NCBI GenBank assembly: GCA_047495785.1
Contig: JBLDXI010000007.1
Span: 1,736,001 to 1,800,000, forward strand
Source of the DNA: Lepidodermella squamata
Lineage: Eukaryota; Gastrotricha
Reading direction: 5' to 3'
Length of the DNA: 64,000 nt
Of the stretch, positions 1 through 10,631 are shown in pieces (the stretch's first letter is position 1; every line of letters starts with the position of its first letter). Below the pieces are notes generated by a model. That model saw only the letters and a list, made by a program, of their open reading frames with translations. It searched no databases and was not told the DNA's origin. The position numbers and the translations under genes were made by a program.

Positions 1-616
1 CCAGTCACAGACGATGAGATCAGGCCGATCGGCCTCACATAACTCTTTCAGGCTCCGGAAAGCTCCTTCGTAATTAATCTGAATGTTGTCGAAAAAGGTT
101 CTAGATTGTCTCGAAATAGCTGGAAAGGTTGGCTGGTAATTTATTAATTTTTTCCTGATTTTTGTAAAATTTACCTTCATTTTGAGACGGAACTGTTTGA
201 CTTGCATTAGCAGATCGCAATTTTAATTGCTCGCGAATTCTCTGCCGAACTGTTGGGTCCTCTGGGAATACGTATTCCTCGGTATACTTGAGCTGAACGA
301 AGCTATTGAAATCGCCTGGTTTTATCCAGGCTTTAGCTGTTTCTGACAAAGCTGCATAGGTTGTTCGATGGCCGCGTTTTTGTAGTTCCCTTGATAGGAA
401 TAGAATCGGCTTGACTTGGAACCTTGTGCAAACCTCGGTTGAGAATAGAATGTGCCCTTGTTTCGAGACAAGTTTCACGAGATCGGGTGACATATTCCCC
501 TTGATTTCTTCCAGCTTTTCCGATAGATATCCGGGTTGTTCAGCCCGACTTTGATCATCTTCGGCAGCTGCTGAGAAAAATACCTGAGGCAAGAGGATGA
601 CGAGAAATAACTGCAT
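1..616 (-). CDS. UDP-glucuronosyltransferase-like protein UGT-1 (partial, runs off left edge)
   Basis: N-terminal part of a membrane UGT that would transfer a sugar from a UDP-sugar to small lipophilic molecules in the ER lumen. Two exons are visible: 616-175 and 119-1, separated by a 55-bp intron with GTAAAT donor and TTCCAG acceptor. I chose the ATG at 614-616 because the residues after it (MQLFLVILLPQVFFSAAAED) form a good signal peptide; an upstream in-frame ATG at 670 would spoil it. The visible part matches UGT-2 and UGT-3 throughout, for example the acceptor-side stretch around GHRTTYAAL and the exon-2 segment around DRPDLIVCDW. The UDP-sugar-binding half lies outside the window, so intactness cannot be judged. 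Confidence 0.85.
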
Positions 617-670
617 AATTGAACAGCGCAGTTGATAACTGCTAATAAATGAAAAAATGAAATTGTTCAC

Positions 671-1201
671 TCTCTACTTCACTATAAATGATGATGTGGC
701 ATTGTGGGGACGCATCGCACGTTAATAGTCCATTGTTGAGTTATTGGATGTAACCAAGTAGTAAGCCTTTATTACCGAGATATCACAAAAGCTAGGCTTT
801 TATGTAAGTTAATTTTCAAAAGTAAAAAACATGTTTTAAAAACAAGGAAAGAACTACTATAGGTACATGCTACCTATCTGTTGTTCCGTGATATAAAAGT
901 TATCATTTCATTTTGCTAAAAAAATTGAGAATTTTCTTTTCGTGCAACTAGGCTCATTTGATAGACCGCGAAATCTCGTATATATCTACCCAAACTCAAA
1001 AAAATTGAAAAGGGTCTATTAATTAGTCTGTGGATTTTTTTAAACGATTAATTTTATCATGGGCGGATAGGGCGTTTTGTGATCAAAATAGTAATCGCGT
1101 GCCGCGCTTTTTACAATAATAATAAATTCACTATAAAAAGATCGCTTGCATCCTATCTGTTAAAGTGCTTCTATTTAGACCAGATCCACACTGTCGTGAT
1201 T
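671..1201. other. Intergenic gap between UGT-1 and UGT-2
   Basis: AT-rich spacer holding the promoter of UGT-1 and the 3' end of UGT-2. The stretch just below the UGT-2 stop (about 1192-1210) is repeated below UGT-3 (about 4213-4230), so it is probably shared 3' UTR. No other gene recognised. Confidence 0.5.
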
Positions 1202-2967
1202 TCACATTTTATTTGTTTTCAAATATATTGCAAAGTCTTCAGGTATAATACGAATTATGAGGAAAGGAATAATAAGCAAAAATATAAAATTAGCGTATAG
1301 ATCCAAATCGTACAGCCTGTAAAATGGCACTTCATCTTCGAACATTCTCAAGTGGTCCGAACCGATCGTCATTTCCATTTCAATTATATCAACAGCCTGT
1401 TCGAAATTCTGGGCGTTGTAGTACAAAGCCGCTCCTGCTTTTAGAAGGTTCTCAATCAATATAGGATCTTTACGGCGATATCGAGCTATGATTTCTTGTG
1501 ATTTATCGCAAATATCCATCTCAGTCGCCTCGCCATTCGCATAACTGTCGAGAACATCAGCAACTCCAAGCTCCTTCGCCCGCATGCTTGTTAGATGTTG
1601 ATCATTGACAATAGGATGAAGCAGCATGGGTTAGCCAGCTAGAATCGATTCAAACAAGCTCTCCAAACCTCCGTGATTTACAAACAAAGAAACAGCAGGG
1701 TGTTTCAGGACTTGAATTTGAGCGACTCGCTTTTCTAGCCTTAAATTCGGGAATTTTCGTGGGTCGCTGTAAATCTTAGGTGGTAGAGCCGCTTCCAATT
1801 GTACGTTGCCGTAAGACCATAGAATATTTACCTTTAAATCCTGATTTTTCCGACAAAATAATCCACGAATTAATCGTTGCATTGTCGAGTTGGTAGGGGT
1901 GACTAAAGACCCGAAGCCCAAGTAGACCACGACTTCATTCCGAGAATGAGCATCATCCAGCCATTGATTAAGGCTGGGTTCCATTTTATAGATGTCCGGT
2001 TCAACTATTGCTCCTAAAACATGGATGAAAGGCGACGTGTACCTCGCGTATTCAAAGCCCCAGTGGCTATGGGCAAAAATGTGCCGATTTTTATAAGGAG
2101 CTGTGATGTCAAAACTGTCAGGAAGTCCAAATTTCGCCCGGATTTTGGACCTCTCAGCCAAGCCCTCGTATAAGCCGAACATCATCCTAATCGGAAAGAC
2201 GAATTTAGCGTGAAGCCGTTGCTGAAACGTGGCGTCGAAAGGGCTGTATGGCGTGACAAGAGTCGGAATGAAACTTTGAACTCCTGGAACAACAGCAACA
2301 ATCGATAAGGAAGCCGTTACAACATAAGGAATTTTCGATAAAGTCGCTACATCGGGGCAACTTTGAGATACCCAGTCGCAAACGATGAGGTCGGGTCGAT
2401 CGGCTTCACATAAGTCCTTCAAGCTTCGAATAGCTCCTTCATAATTATGCTGGATGTTGTATAGAAACAATTCTGACTGTTGCGAATAGGCTGGAAAGAG
2501 GCAAGGGACAAGGAAAAGGGACAATTTTGGAAATAAAATAATTTACCTGCATTTTGAGTTGGGACAGTTCGGCTAGCGGAATCTACTAAAAGATTGAATG
2601 CGTGGCCAAGCTGTTCCCGAATATTCTCATCGCGAGGATACTCGTATTCGGCAGTGTATTTCAACTGAACGAACTTGTTAAAATCCCCGGGCTTTATCCA
2701 CGTTTTCGCCGCATCGAACAGCGCAGCATAGGTTGTGCGATGGCCGCGCTTTTGTAGAGCTCTCGAGAGAACCAACATCGGCTTGATATGCGACCGAGTG
2801 CACATTTCGGTTGAAAATAACACGTGTTTTTTCTGCGATACCAGTCTCACCAGTTCCGGGGACATGTTACCTTCAATTGCATCGATCAGCTTACCCGCAT
2901 GATTAACTTCTTCGCCATTAATTATGTAAATTTGAGCCAAGAAAGTTGTCAGCAAAATCATAAGCAT
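1202..2967 (-). pseudogene. UGT-2: UDP-glucuronosyltransferase with a premature stop codon
   Basis: Two-exon UGT: exon 1 2967-2547 (signal peptide, acceptor domain) and exon 2 2490-1202, with a 56-bp intron. It aligns to UGT-3 along its whole length. In the UDP-sugar-binding signature, after VNHGGLESLFESILAG, the codon that is AAA (Lys) in UGT-3 reads TAA at 1631-1633. The same frame then continues without interruption (PMLLHPIVNDQ...) through the C-terminal membrane anchor to the normal stop at 1202. The lesion is one base and the rest is undamaged, so the inactivation is recent, or it is an allelic null, a readthrough stop or a sequencing error. If translated as is, the product lacks about 145 C-terminal residues, including the membrane anchor. 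Confidence 0.85.
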
Positions 2968-4232
2968 TTTTCAAGAAATTGTGAATCTAAAATAATGGGC
3001 TGATAAAGCATGTGTTCTCACCGCGTAGATCACGTGAAATTAACTCGCAGAATATAAAAAATCGTAAAAAAAAAATAATATGACGTATTAACCTAGTAAA
3101 CCGTGACATCCTTTGACCCAATTTCCAGAAAATCTAAGTCTGAGAAGGGAAGATTTTACAAAAGGTAATAACATTCTACTTCCAATTTTATCAAAAATTG
3201 GTTGGGAAAATAAAGAGTTGACGTGAATTGAAGATCGGTCAGCGTTGCCGTGTCGTGAAGAACAACAGCCAAAAAGGAGCCACTTATCAGTGTGTTCGTG
3301 GTTCATGTACTCCACGTGTAGGCATGCCTGGGATGTCGTCCGAATCTAGCCTAAACGTGATTCAAGCTACAGCTACAGTTTCGCGTTAAGCCGGACGATA
3401 ATAAGCCGAACTTGCGTTGATACGGACAACTTTGCTTGGCTCGTACCGAGGACTTTACGTACAAAAGGTTTAGCTGAACTTTCATTTATAGCCGGACAAA
3501 ATTATCTGGCACGGGTCGTGTTAACTACTGTAGATTCGAACTCGAAATTCGCTTTTTTTCCCCATTTTGCAAATACCGTATTTTGAATATTTTCCTGATT
3601 ATTTTGAATGGCCTAAAAACGCGGTGATTATTCGGGTGCGATGTGCGATCTTTAATCGGGTGCAGCCTTTATTTACCCCACTCTGTAATTATCTATTAAA
3701 ATAGGCCATTCCGATAGAATAAATAATGGAATAATTTTGTATTTCCGACGCTCTAAGTCCATGAGACGTACGATAGGACGCCCCGGCTCGTAGAAAATCA
3801 GAAATAATGTGATTTTTTTAATGAGGTGCAAATTCCAAATTGCTGATTTTTTGCCATATAAAAGTGTGCATATTCACACTTCTAGCTCATTATTTATTTC
3901 GAGGAAATATTATGGAAGCTTCGAAGCCGTGTCCTATAGTAAGTCTCATGTCTAAGTCAAGATGGTACGAGGACAGAAATTACAGGTTCCATGAAACTAG
4001 CTTAAGGTATTATGAACTAAATTTGAACGTGATCGGAACCAAAATGCAATTAAATTTCAATTCGCCCGAAATTCGTGTTCAGAATTTTCTAAATCCTCAA
4101 GATTGGCTAAAAAATTCAACAATTTGTTTACAAAAAATTTACGCTGAAAAAGTTCTTAATTTTCGTCAGATATTCTGGTAAAATATTAGAATATTCAGAT
4201 CCTTTCTCCACTGTCGTGATTTCATTTTTTAT
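2968..4232. other. Intergenic gap between UGT-2 and UGT-3
   Basis: Holds the UGT-2 upstream region. Segments near 3090-3140, 3247-3263, 3350-3365 and 3534-3550 match the region upstream of UGT-3 (6110-6160, 6691-6707, 6765-6780, 6785-6800), so the duplication that made the genes included their promoters. A plus-strand reading frame at 3840-4181 has no recognisable domain and I do not call it a gene. Confidence 0.5.
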
Positions 4233-6005
4233 TCAATCATTCTTTTTTATATCGCCAAGTCTTCGGGTTCGGTTCATACGAAATATAAGGAGAGGAATAA
4301 TTAGCAAAAATATAAAAATAGCGTAAAGATCTAGATCGTACAGCCTGTAAAATGGCACTTCATCTTCGAACATTCTCAGGTGGTGTGAACCAATTGTCAT
4401 TTCCATTTCAATTATATCAACAGCTTTCTCGAAATTCTGAGCGTTGTAGTACAGAGCGGCTCCAGCTTTCAGAAGATTACTTAATAATAAAGGATCTTTA
4501 CGGCGGTATCGAGCTATGAGCTCATGTGATTTATCACAAATATCCATCTCAGTCGCCTCGCCATTCGCAAAGCTGTCGAGTACATCGGCAATACCCAGTT
4601 CCTTCGCCCGCATGCTGGTTAAATGTTGGTCGTTGACCATAGGATGAAGCATCATGGGTTTGCTAGCTAGAATCGATTCGAACATGCTCTCCAATCCTCC
4701 GTGGCTTACGTATAAATGAACAGCAGGGTGTTTAAGGACTTGAATTTGAGCGACTCGTTTTTCCAGCCGTAAATTCGGGTAATTTTCTAGGTTGCCGTAA
4801 ATCTCAGGTGGAAGAGCCGCTTCCAACTTGGCGTTGCCGTAAGACCATAGAATAGTTACCTTTAAATCCTGATTTTTTTGGCAAAATATTCCACGAATTA
4901 ATCGTTGCATTGTCGAGTTGGTTGGGGTGACTAAAGATCCGAAGCCTAAGTAGACCACGACTTCGTTGCGAGAATACGCGTCATCCAGCCATTTTTGAAG
5001 GCTGGGTTCCATTTTATAGATGTCAGGCTCAACTATTGCTCCTAGAACGTGGATGAAAGGCGACGTGTACCTTGCGTATTCAAAACCCCAGTGGCTATTT
5101 GTGAAAATGTGCCGATTCCTATAAGGAGATCTGGGGTCAAAAGTGTCAGGAATTCCTAATTTCGCCCGGATTTTAGACCTCTCAGCCAAACCTTGGTACA
5201 CGCTTAAAATCATCCTAATCGGATAGATAAATTTAGCGTAAAGCCGCTGTTGAAACGTGGCGTTGAAAGGGCTGTATGGTGTTACATAAGTCGGAATGAA
5301 ACTTTGAACTCCTGGAACAACAGGTACGGTCGATGAGGAAGTAGTTACCACGTAAGGAATTTTCAATAAATTCGCAACATCGGCGCAACTTTGAGAAAAC
5401 CAGTTGCAAACCATGAGGTCGGGTCGATCGGTTTCACATAAGTCTTTCAAGCTCCGAAAAGCTCCTTCATAATTTGTCTGAATGTTGTATAGAAACATTT
5501 CCGACTGTAGCAAATAGGCTAGAAAGGAAAAATAATTCAATTTATTCAAGTTTCGTTATTTTATTAAATGAAAGATAAAATATTTACCTTCATTTTCGGA
5601 TGGAATTTTTTGGTTGGTGGCGTCTACTCGAAAATTAAAATCCTCGACAATTTTTTCTCTAACATTTTCGTCGCGAGGATATTCGTATTCGGCAGTGTAT
5701 TTCAATTGAACGAAATTGTTAAAATCCCCGGGCTTTATCCAAGTTTTCGCCGCATCGAACAGGGCAGCATAGGTTGTGCGATGGCCGCGTTTTTGTAGAG
5801 CTCTCGAGAGAACCAACATCGGCTTGATATGCGACCGAGTGCACATTTCAGTTGAAAATAGCACGTGTTTTTGCTGCGATACTAGTCGCACCAGCTCTGG
5901 GGACATGTTACCCTCAATTGAGTCGATTTTATTCGGATGATTTACATCTTCGCCAGTAATTATGTAAATTTGAGCCAAGAAAGTTGTCAGCAAAATCACG
6001 AGCAT
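4233..6005 (-). CDS. UDP-glucuronosyltransferase-like protein UGT-3
   Basis: Intact two-exon UGT of 567 aa: exon 1 6005-5588, a 69-bp intron, exon 2 5518-4233. It should be an ER type I membrane enzyme that conjugates a UDP-sugar to lipophilic substrates. Visible: N-terminal signal peptide (MLVILLTTFLAQIYIITG), acceptor-binding half, LGFGSLVTPTNS motif, the donor-binding signature near residues 390-430 (HLYVSHGGLESMFESILA, then DQHLTSMRAKELG), and a C-terminal hydrophobic anchor (FIFLLIIPLLIF) with a short basic tail. Length fits the family (about 520-570 aa). The nearest relative is UGT-2 next door. The sugar donor and acceptor cannot be told from sequence. Confidence 0.93.
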
Positions 6006-6969
6006 TTATATAAAATTGCGAATCTAACTGCCAAAGTTGGCCTAAAAAATCATAAAGCTCTCGCGTGAAAAAAACATAAAAAATCGTAAATAAATTAAGA
6101 TGTCGAATTAACCTTGTAAACCGTGACATCTTAGACTCAATGTTCACGAAATCAAGGTACAACGAGAGAAGAGATAAGAAGTCTGTATCAAGGCAGTAAA
6201 ATTCTATTTTATCTAAAACTCGTTACAAAAAAGTGAAGCGTTTAATCGATGATAATTTCGAATTTCATGCTAAATCGATTAGCTAAATCGGGGCGAGTCT
6301 GCAACCTTCGAAAAATAAGAAAATAGCTTCCCGGGCTAGTATAGATTTTACTTCTTAGAAATCTCAAAAAATGAAAAAATCGACAGAAAGTCAATGGTTT
6401 TGAGCCTTATTATATTACCCTCAAAACTGGGCTAATATTTCAACATTACAATATTTCTCCCTAAAATAATAAAAAAATATTATCGCCTGTAGTTTATAGC
6501 CCAAATATACTTGGGTCTTGTAGCACTTAGGACTGGCAGCATGAAAATTCTCAATTTCCAAAAAAGTAGCGTTAAAAGCGAAATTTATCAAAGTTTTTAT
6601 GGTCGTTGCTTATATACTAGATTGTTTGCCCGCTGAAAAAAATATCGTGTATGGTGACCTCCGACAGGTTTCTTAATTCTGTCTGCGTTTGCCGTGTCGT
6701 GAAGAACATTATTAGCTTAACGGAAACCACATATAAGCAGTAGGCCGCCTGAAATGAGTGCTAACGTGATTCAATCTGGATATCAACTCGAAATTCGCTT
6801 TAAAAAAATAATAACAGTTTTATTTATACTTTTCTCGACTAGCGTCTTTTACTGTTTCCGGTTTTGAAGAGGGCGAAGGTAGGCGAAGAATGCTCATACC
6901 ACCCACCCGCACAGTTGAAGATTCTGCTTTTTCCATAAAATGCATAGTTTTTAATCAAGTTAACAACCG
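6006..6969. other. Upstream region of UGT-3 up to the transposon boundary
   Basis: Non-coding and AT-rich. It shares blocks with the UGT-2 upstream region, including an identical 17-bp block at 6691-6707 (3247-3263 in UGT-2). No gene or RNA recognised. Confidence 0.5.
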
Positions 6970-7240
6970 CACAGTAAAAAAAAATTCAGTGATTACCGAG
7001 CTAAAATGGCTACTCGGTGATCACCAATTTACATGTTAATTGATTCCCGGCAAAACTGAGCGTGCACCTGGTGATTACCGAGTTTTTCGGTGACAACCGA
7101 GTTGGTTACAACCGAGTTTTTGACAACCGATCTGACGAAATCGGTTAAAACCGACCGAAAAATAGGTGATAACCGACTATTAGGTTCATTTTTACCGATT
7201 TTCTTCTAGGTTATAACCGACTGCTTCAGCATGCTCAGCG
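6970..7240. repeat. Left terminal inverted repeat and subterminal ACCGA motif cluster
   Basis: The terminus CACAGTAAAA is followed by about eleven ACCGA/TCGGT motifs in 250 bp, many in the form TNACCGAG or TAACCGAC. They probably bind an element-encoded protein, as subterminal repeats do in plant CACTA elements (inference). Confidence 0.7.
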
Positions 7241-7641
7241 GCAGCGGGCTTCTTTCTGCAGGCGCTCACCAGTATACTATGGCATAATTAGCTATTGTAT
7301 GCATAAAAACGTTTCGCGTGGGATCCATTCTTAGTTTATTGATTTAAATCTGTGCAGAACGTTTCGTCACCGGAAATATCGAATAATAATATACAGATTC
7401 ACGCGAAGATTACGAAATTTTGGAGGCATCAATTACTGAGCGGAAATTACGAAATTTTCGAGGTATTAATCGATGATAATATTCAGAAAATCTCAGTGAT
7501 AATGCGACACGTGAAGATTTGAGCAAAACTGTTATATATGAGCACAAAATGTAGCAGACACCCGCTGCAAATTATAATTTAGTCGTATACGACATGTTAG
7601 CAAAGTTTCAATAACAATACCTCAATCAATAACAGCGATAT

Positions 7642-10413
7642 TCACATTTTGACAGGCAAGTTATCGACAATAATGAAGGAGTTGCCGAGGCTGTTGGCAT
7701 GAACAGAATAGGTGCGGACAACCTCGAGGTCGACTATTTTAACAACAGACACTCTACGTGTTTCAAGAATCGGAAGTCCCATAATTTTTTTATCAAGCGT
7801 GCCGCATTTCACTTCTCTAACTAATAAACAAAAAGCATCATCGAGCCTGATTATCGAAGCAATGACAGCAAATCGTGGAATATTTTCAGCTGAAGAGAAC
7901 CAAGTTGGTGAAGATTTTCCTATCATAACAGCTAGACCTTTATAAAAAAAGCTACCACAATATTTGAGCGAAAGAAAAGATTCAAAAAATCGAGGAAGGT
8001 TAAGATCGAGAGGAGCGTCATCAACAATATCAGCTAATTTCACAGTCCTAGGCTTACTACTTACAAAATTACTTTCAGCATTAAAAAAATTCAGAACCTG
8101 GAAACTACATGCATCGGCGATTTGTTTAGCAGAATTATTATGGTTGGAGACATAGCCCTTAAAGCGGGAAAGAGCCCGCTCAAATTTAAAATTGGAATGG
8201 AAGCGAATCGGTCCGTACTCAATGACTTGCGTGGCATAGTGTACCAAGTGATGAAATTTGTTTTGCAACATTTTTTCAGAGTCGTTTTCGGAATAAGTCT
8301 CAGCAACTAATGAAAGAAAAGATGCCACAAGCTCACTCATCATTTCAATATCTTCAGAATAAAGTATCGGTGACATACAAAAAGATGTTATAACAACAGC
8401 GTATAAGAAGCATTTGTATTGGCGAGAAGCAAAAAAATTCGATTCTTTCAGTTTAGGGATAGAAGACAAAATGAGACCAAAACGAGACAGTAGAATTCGA
8501 CAATGGGTAGCGCTGAGCTTGATACAAAAGTGATTGCGTCGCGGCTCCGTGAATTCGACTCGTGGGCGGCCGTCAAATTTTTCCAACATATCCCATGTGA
8601 AACTGGCAACAGCGTCGTTTAGATCTTGTAACGTCAACTTGAATTGGACACCTGCGTACTTCAGCAAGTCTTCGAGTTGATAGTGCAGCACCCCTAAAAA
8701 AATAGCGAATGTTTGCTTGAAGCCGCTAATGATGCCAATATTTCTTACCTTCGTACAAGTCATGCATGGGATCGTTTAACAAAAGCTGCGGAAAGTTGTA
8801 GGCTTTCAGGCGAGGATCCAGAAACACCGACCTGTGGCCGGTAAGATTGAAATTGGAACATCTGAATCGAACAAAAAATGTATTGAATAAAAGCGCAGTC
8901 TCATCCCTTACTGTTTGGTCTTTGCCGCTGAAGTCTTTTGACCCAGAATAACCTCGACGGCGACGCGGATGGAGTCGACAGTTCTCAGCCCTGACTCGAT
9001 GAAACTACGAAGAAAATCCTTCCGCAGCAAAACACATTTTCGACAGGTTGAAGCCGATTTACTGAAGCTTTTTTGCATCCCAGCCAAGTCATGAGCTGCA
9101 AGAGAGTCGGCGGCAATCGCAACCATGACACACTGGGCAGTGCCTTGAGGCAACGACATAATTTGCTCGAGATCGGCAAACAGCCTCGTAAGAACGACAT
9201 CCAAATCTGTTTGAAAAGACATTTACTAAGGCCAACGTTCAAATGAAACTTTCTTACGCGCACTCGTTGCAACTTCTATGTCTTTGGCGTTTGCGATAGC
9301 CAATAGGAATACATTAGAGGCCGGATCAAACAGTCCAATTTCGGCAAAGCTCCATGAGTAAATCGAATATTTATGGTTAGCGGCGAAGGGTCCGATCGCG
9401 TTCGTAAATGTCATTTCGTCGTAAAAAATAACCAATGGAATGACGAAGGAGGCAATTGTCAACCTGATGAGTCTCTGAACCTGGCGACCATGGATCATAG
9501 ATCGATAAACAGTGACATTTTCACCCATTTCCAGCAGCTTCGTTTTCGCAAAATTTGCAGCAAATTCGGCATTCTCGGATAGAATTGCATTAATTTGTGG
9601 TATGACCGGCAGGTAAATCCAAGAGCCGATTTTTTCCGGTTCGACGTCCGCCCATTTCTTGACGAGGAATATAGAAAACTAATGAATAAAAAAATAAAAT
9701 GAAACTAATCTGTTATACCTCAAACGTTGCTTTACGACGATATGCCGTACGAGTGGAACCGAAGAGGTAATCAACGTTAGACGCACTCGTGGCTTTGTCG
9801 ATAACATCCAGAAAATACCCGACTATCCATATAAGAAACCTGAAAAATTCACATTGAATTATGACTACTTAGAACTTAAAATATTTACAACGAACGTTAT
9901 CACGAATGAAATCAGAGCTTGCGAGGCGCGATACTGATATTTCAATGCAAATGCAAATGTTTCGATTCTTGATCGCACCATTATTAGGTCTGGTCCGCTG
10001 GGCGGCGCGCGTTTGGGCGTCGTTGGAATTCTGTCGTCGCCTTCTTCAGTCGGAGTACCTTGAATCAACTCGTCGCCTTCTTCAGTCGGAGTACCTTGAA
10101 TCAACTCGTCGCCTTCTTCAGTCGGAGTACCTTGAATCAACTCGTCGCCTTCTTCAGTCGGAGTACCTTGAATCAACTCGTCGCCTTCTTCAGTCGGAGT
10201 ACCTTGAATCAACTCGTCGCCTTCTTCAGTCGGAGCAGCTGATTTGCGCTGAATTTTACACGGAGGCTCCGATAGGTTGGAAGAAGTTGAAGGCGCAGCT
10301 GGATCGGCTGACGCACCCGCTTTCGATTTCGCGCATTGCTTCTTGTGATCTTTGAGTATATGCAACCTCATTGTCCGAAAGCCGCACTTGCATTTTTTCG
10401 TCGTAGGTCCCAT
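7642..10413 (-). CDS. Transposase of the CMC/EnSpm-like element (839 aa, six exons)
   Basis: Exons 10413-9896, 9839-9719, 9678-9258, 9206-8912, 8861-8749 and 8693-7642 join in frame to 839 codons with no stop; the first donor (GTTCGT) is atypical. Domains: an N-terminal C2H2-like finger (CKCGFRTMRLHILKDHKKQC, residues 8-27), a 12-residue repeat rich in TEEGDELIQGTP (about 60-130), then the transposase core. The core shows IPLVIFYDEMTFTNAIG, a degenerate form (ADSLAAHDLAG) of the family's DNLGAH motif, a CxxC (CRKC), the MHDLYEG motif, and a C-terminal block HHLVHYATQVIEYGPIRFHS like the DUF4218-type region of CACTA transposases. It would cut and join the element ends. Family membership rests on remembered motifs and catalytic residues were not assigned. 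All six exons are open, so the gene may be active. Confidence 0.8.
10035..10245 (-). repeat. 36-bp coding tandem repeat in the transposase N-terminus
   Basis: A 36-bp unit is repeated about 5 times plus a degenerate copy, nearly perfectly, and encodes a 12-residue acidic unit (TEEGDELIQGTP). The near-identity of the units shows recent expansion or ongoing homogenisation. It is not a CRISPR: there are no spacers. Confidence 0.9.
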
Positions 10414-10631
10414 TTAAAAGCTTCCTAAATAACGACTTCAAACGAATTCTAGGTTCTAGGGATGCATTATTGAGCATTCATTCAATGAAAACGTAAGGGA
10501 ATTGATGGTAAGAGCGAATCGAACGTGAGCAGTTTAAGTAGGTCAGATGATATGGAAACATGAAAAACATAATCAAAACAAAATCAAGTCAATTCAAGAA
10601 AGTCTCAGCTGAATGTGCATCACGTCAACAG

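Noticed and set aside
2491-2524. Independent gene starting MSLFLVPCLFPAY
   Set aside because: This start lies inside the 56-bp intron of UGT-2; the upstream exon with the signal peptide joins in frame.
3840-4181. Plus-strand reading frame of 113 codons between UGT-2 and UGT-3
   Set aside because: No domain, no splice context, AT-rich composition like non-coding neighbours.
7712-8310. Several plus-strand open frames
   Set aside because: They are shadows of the last exon of the transposase.
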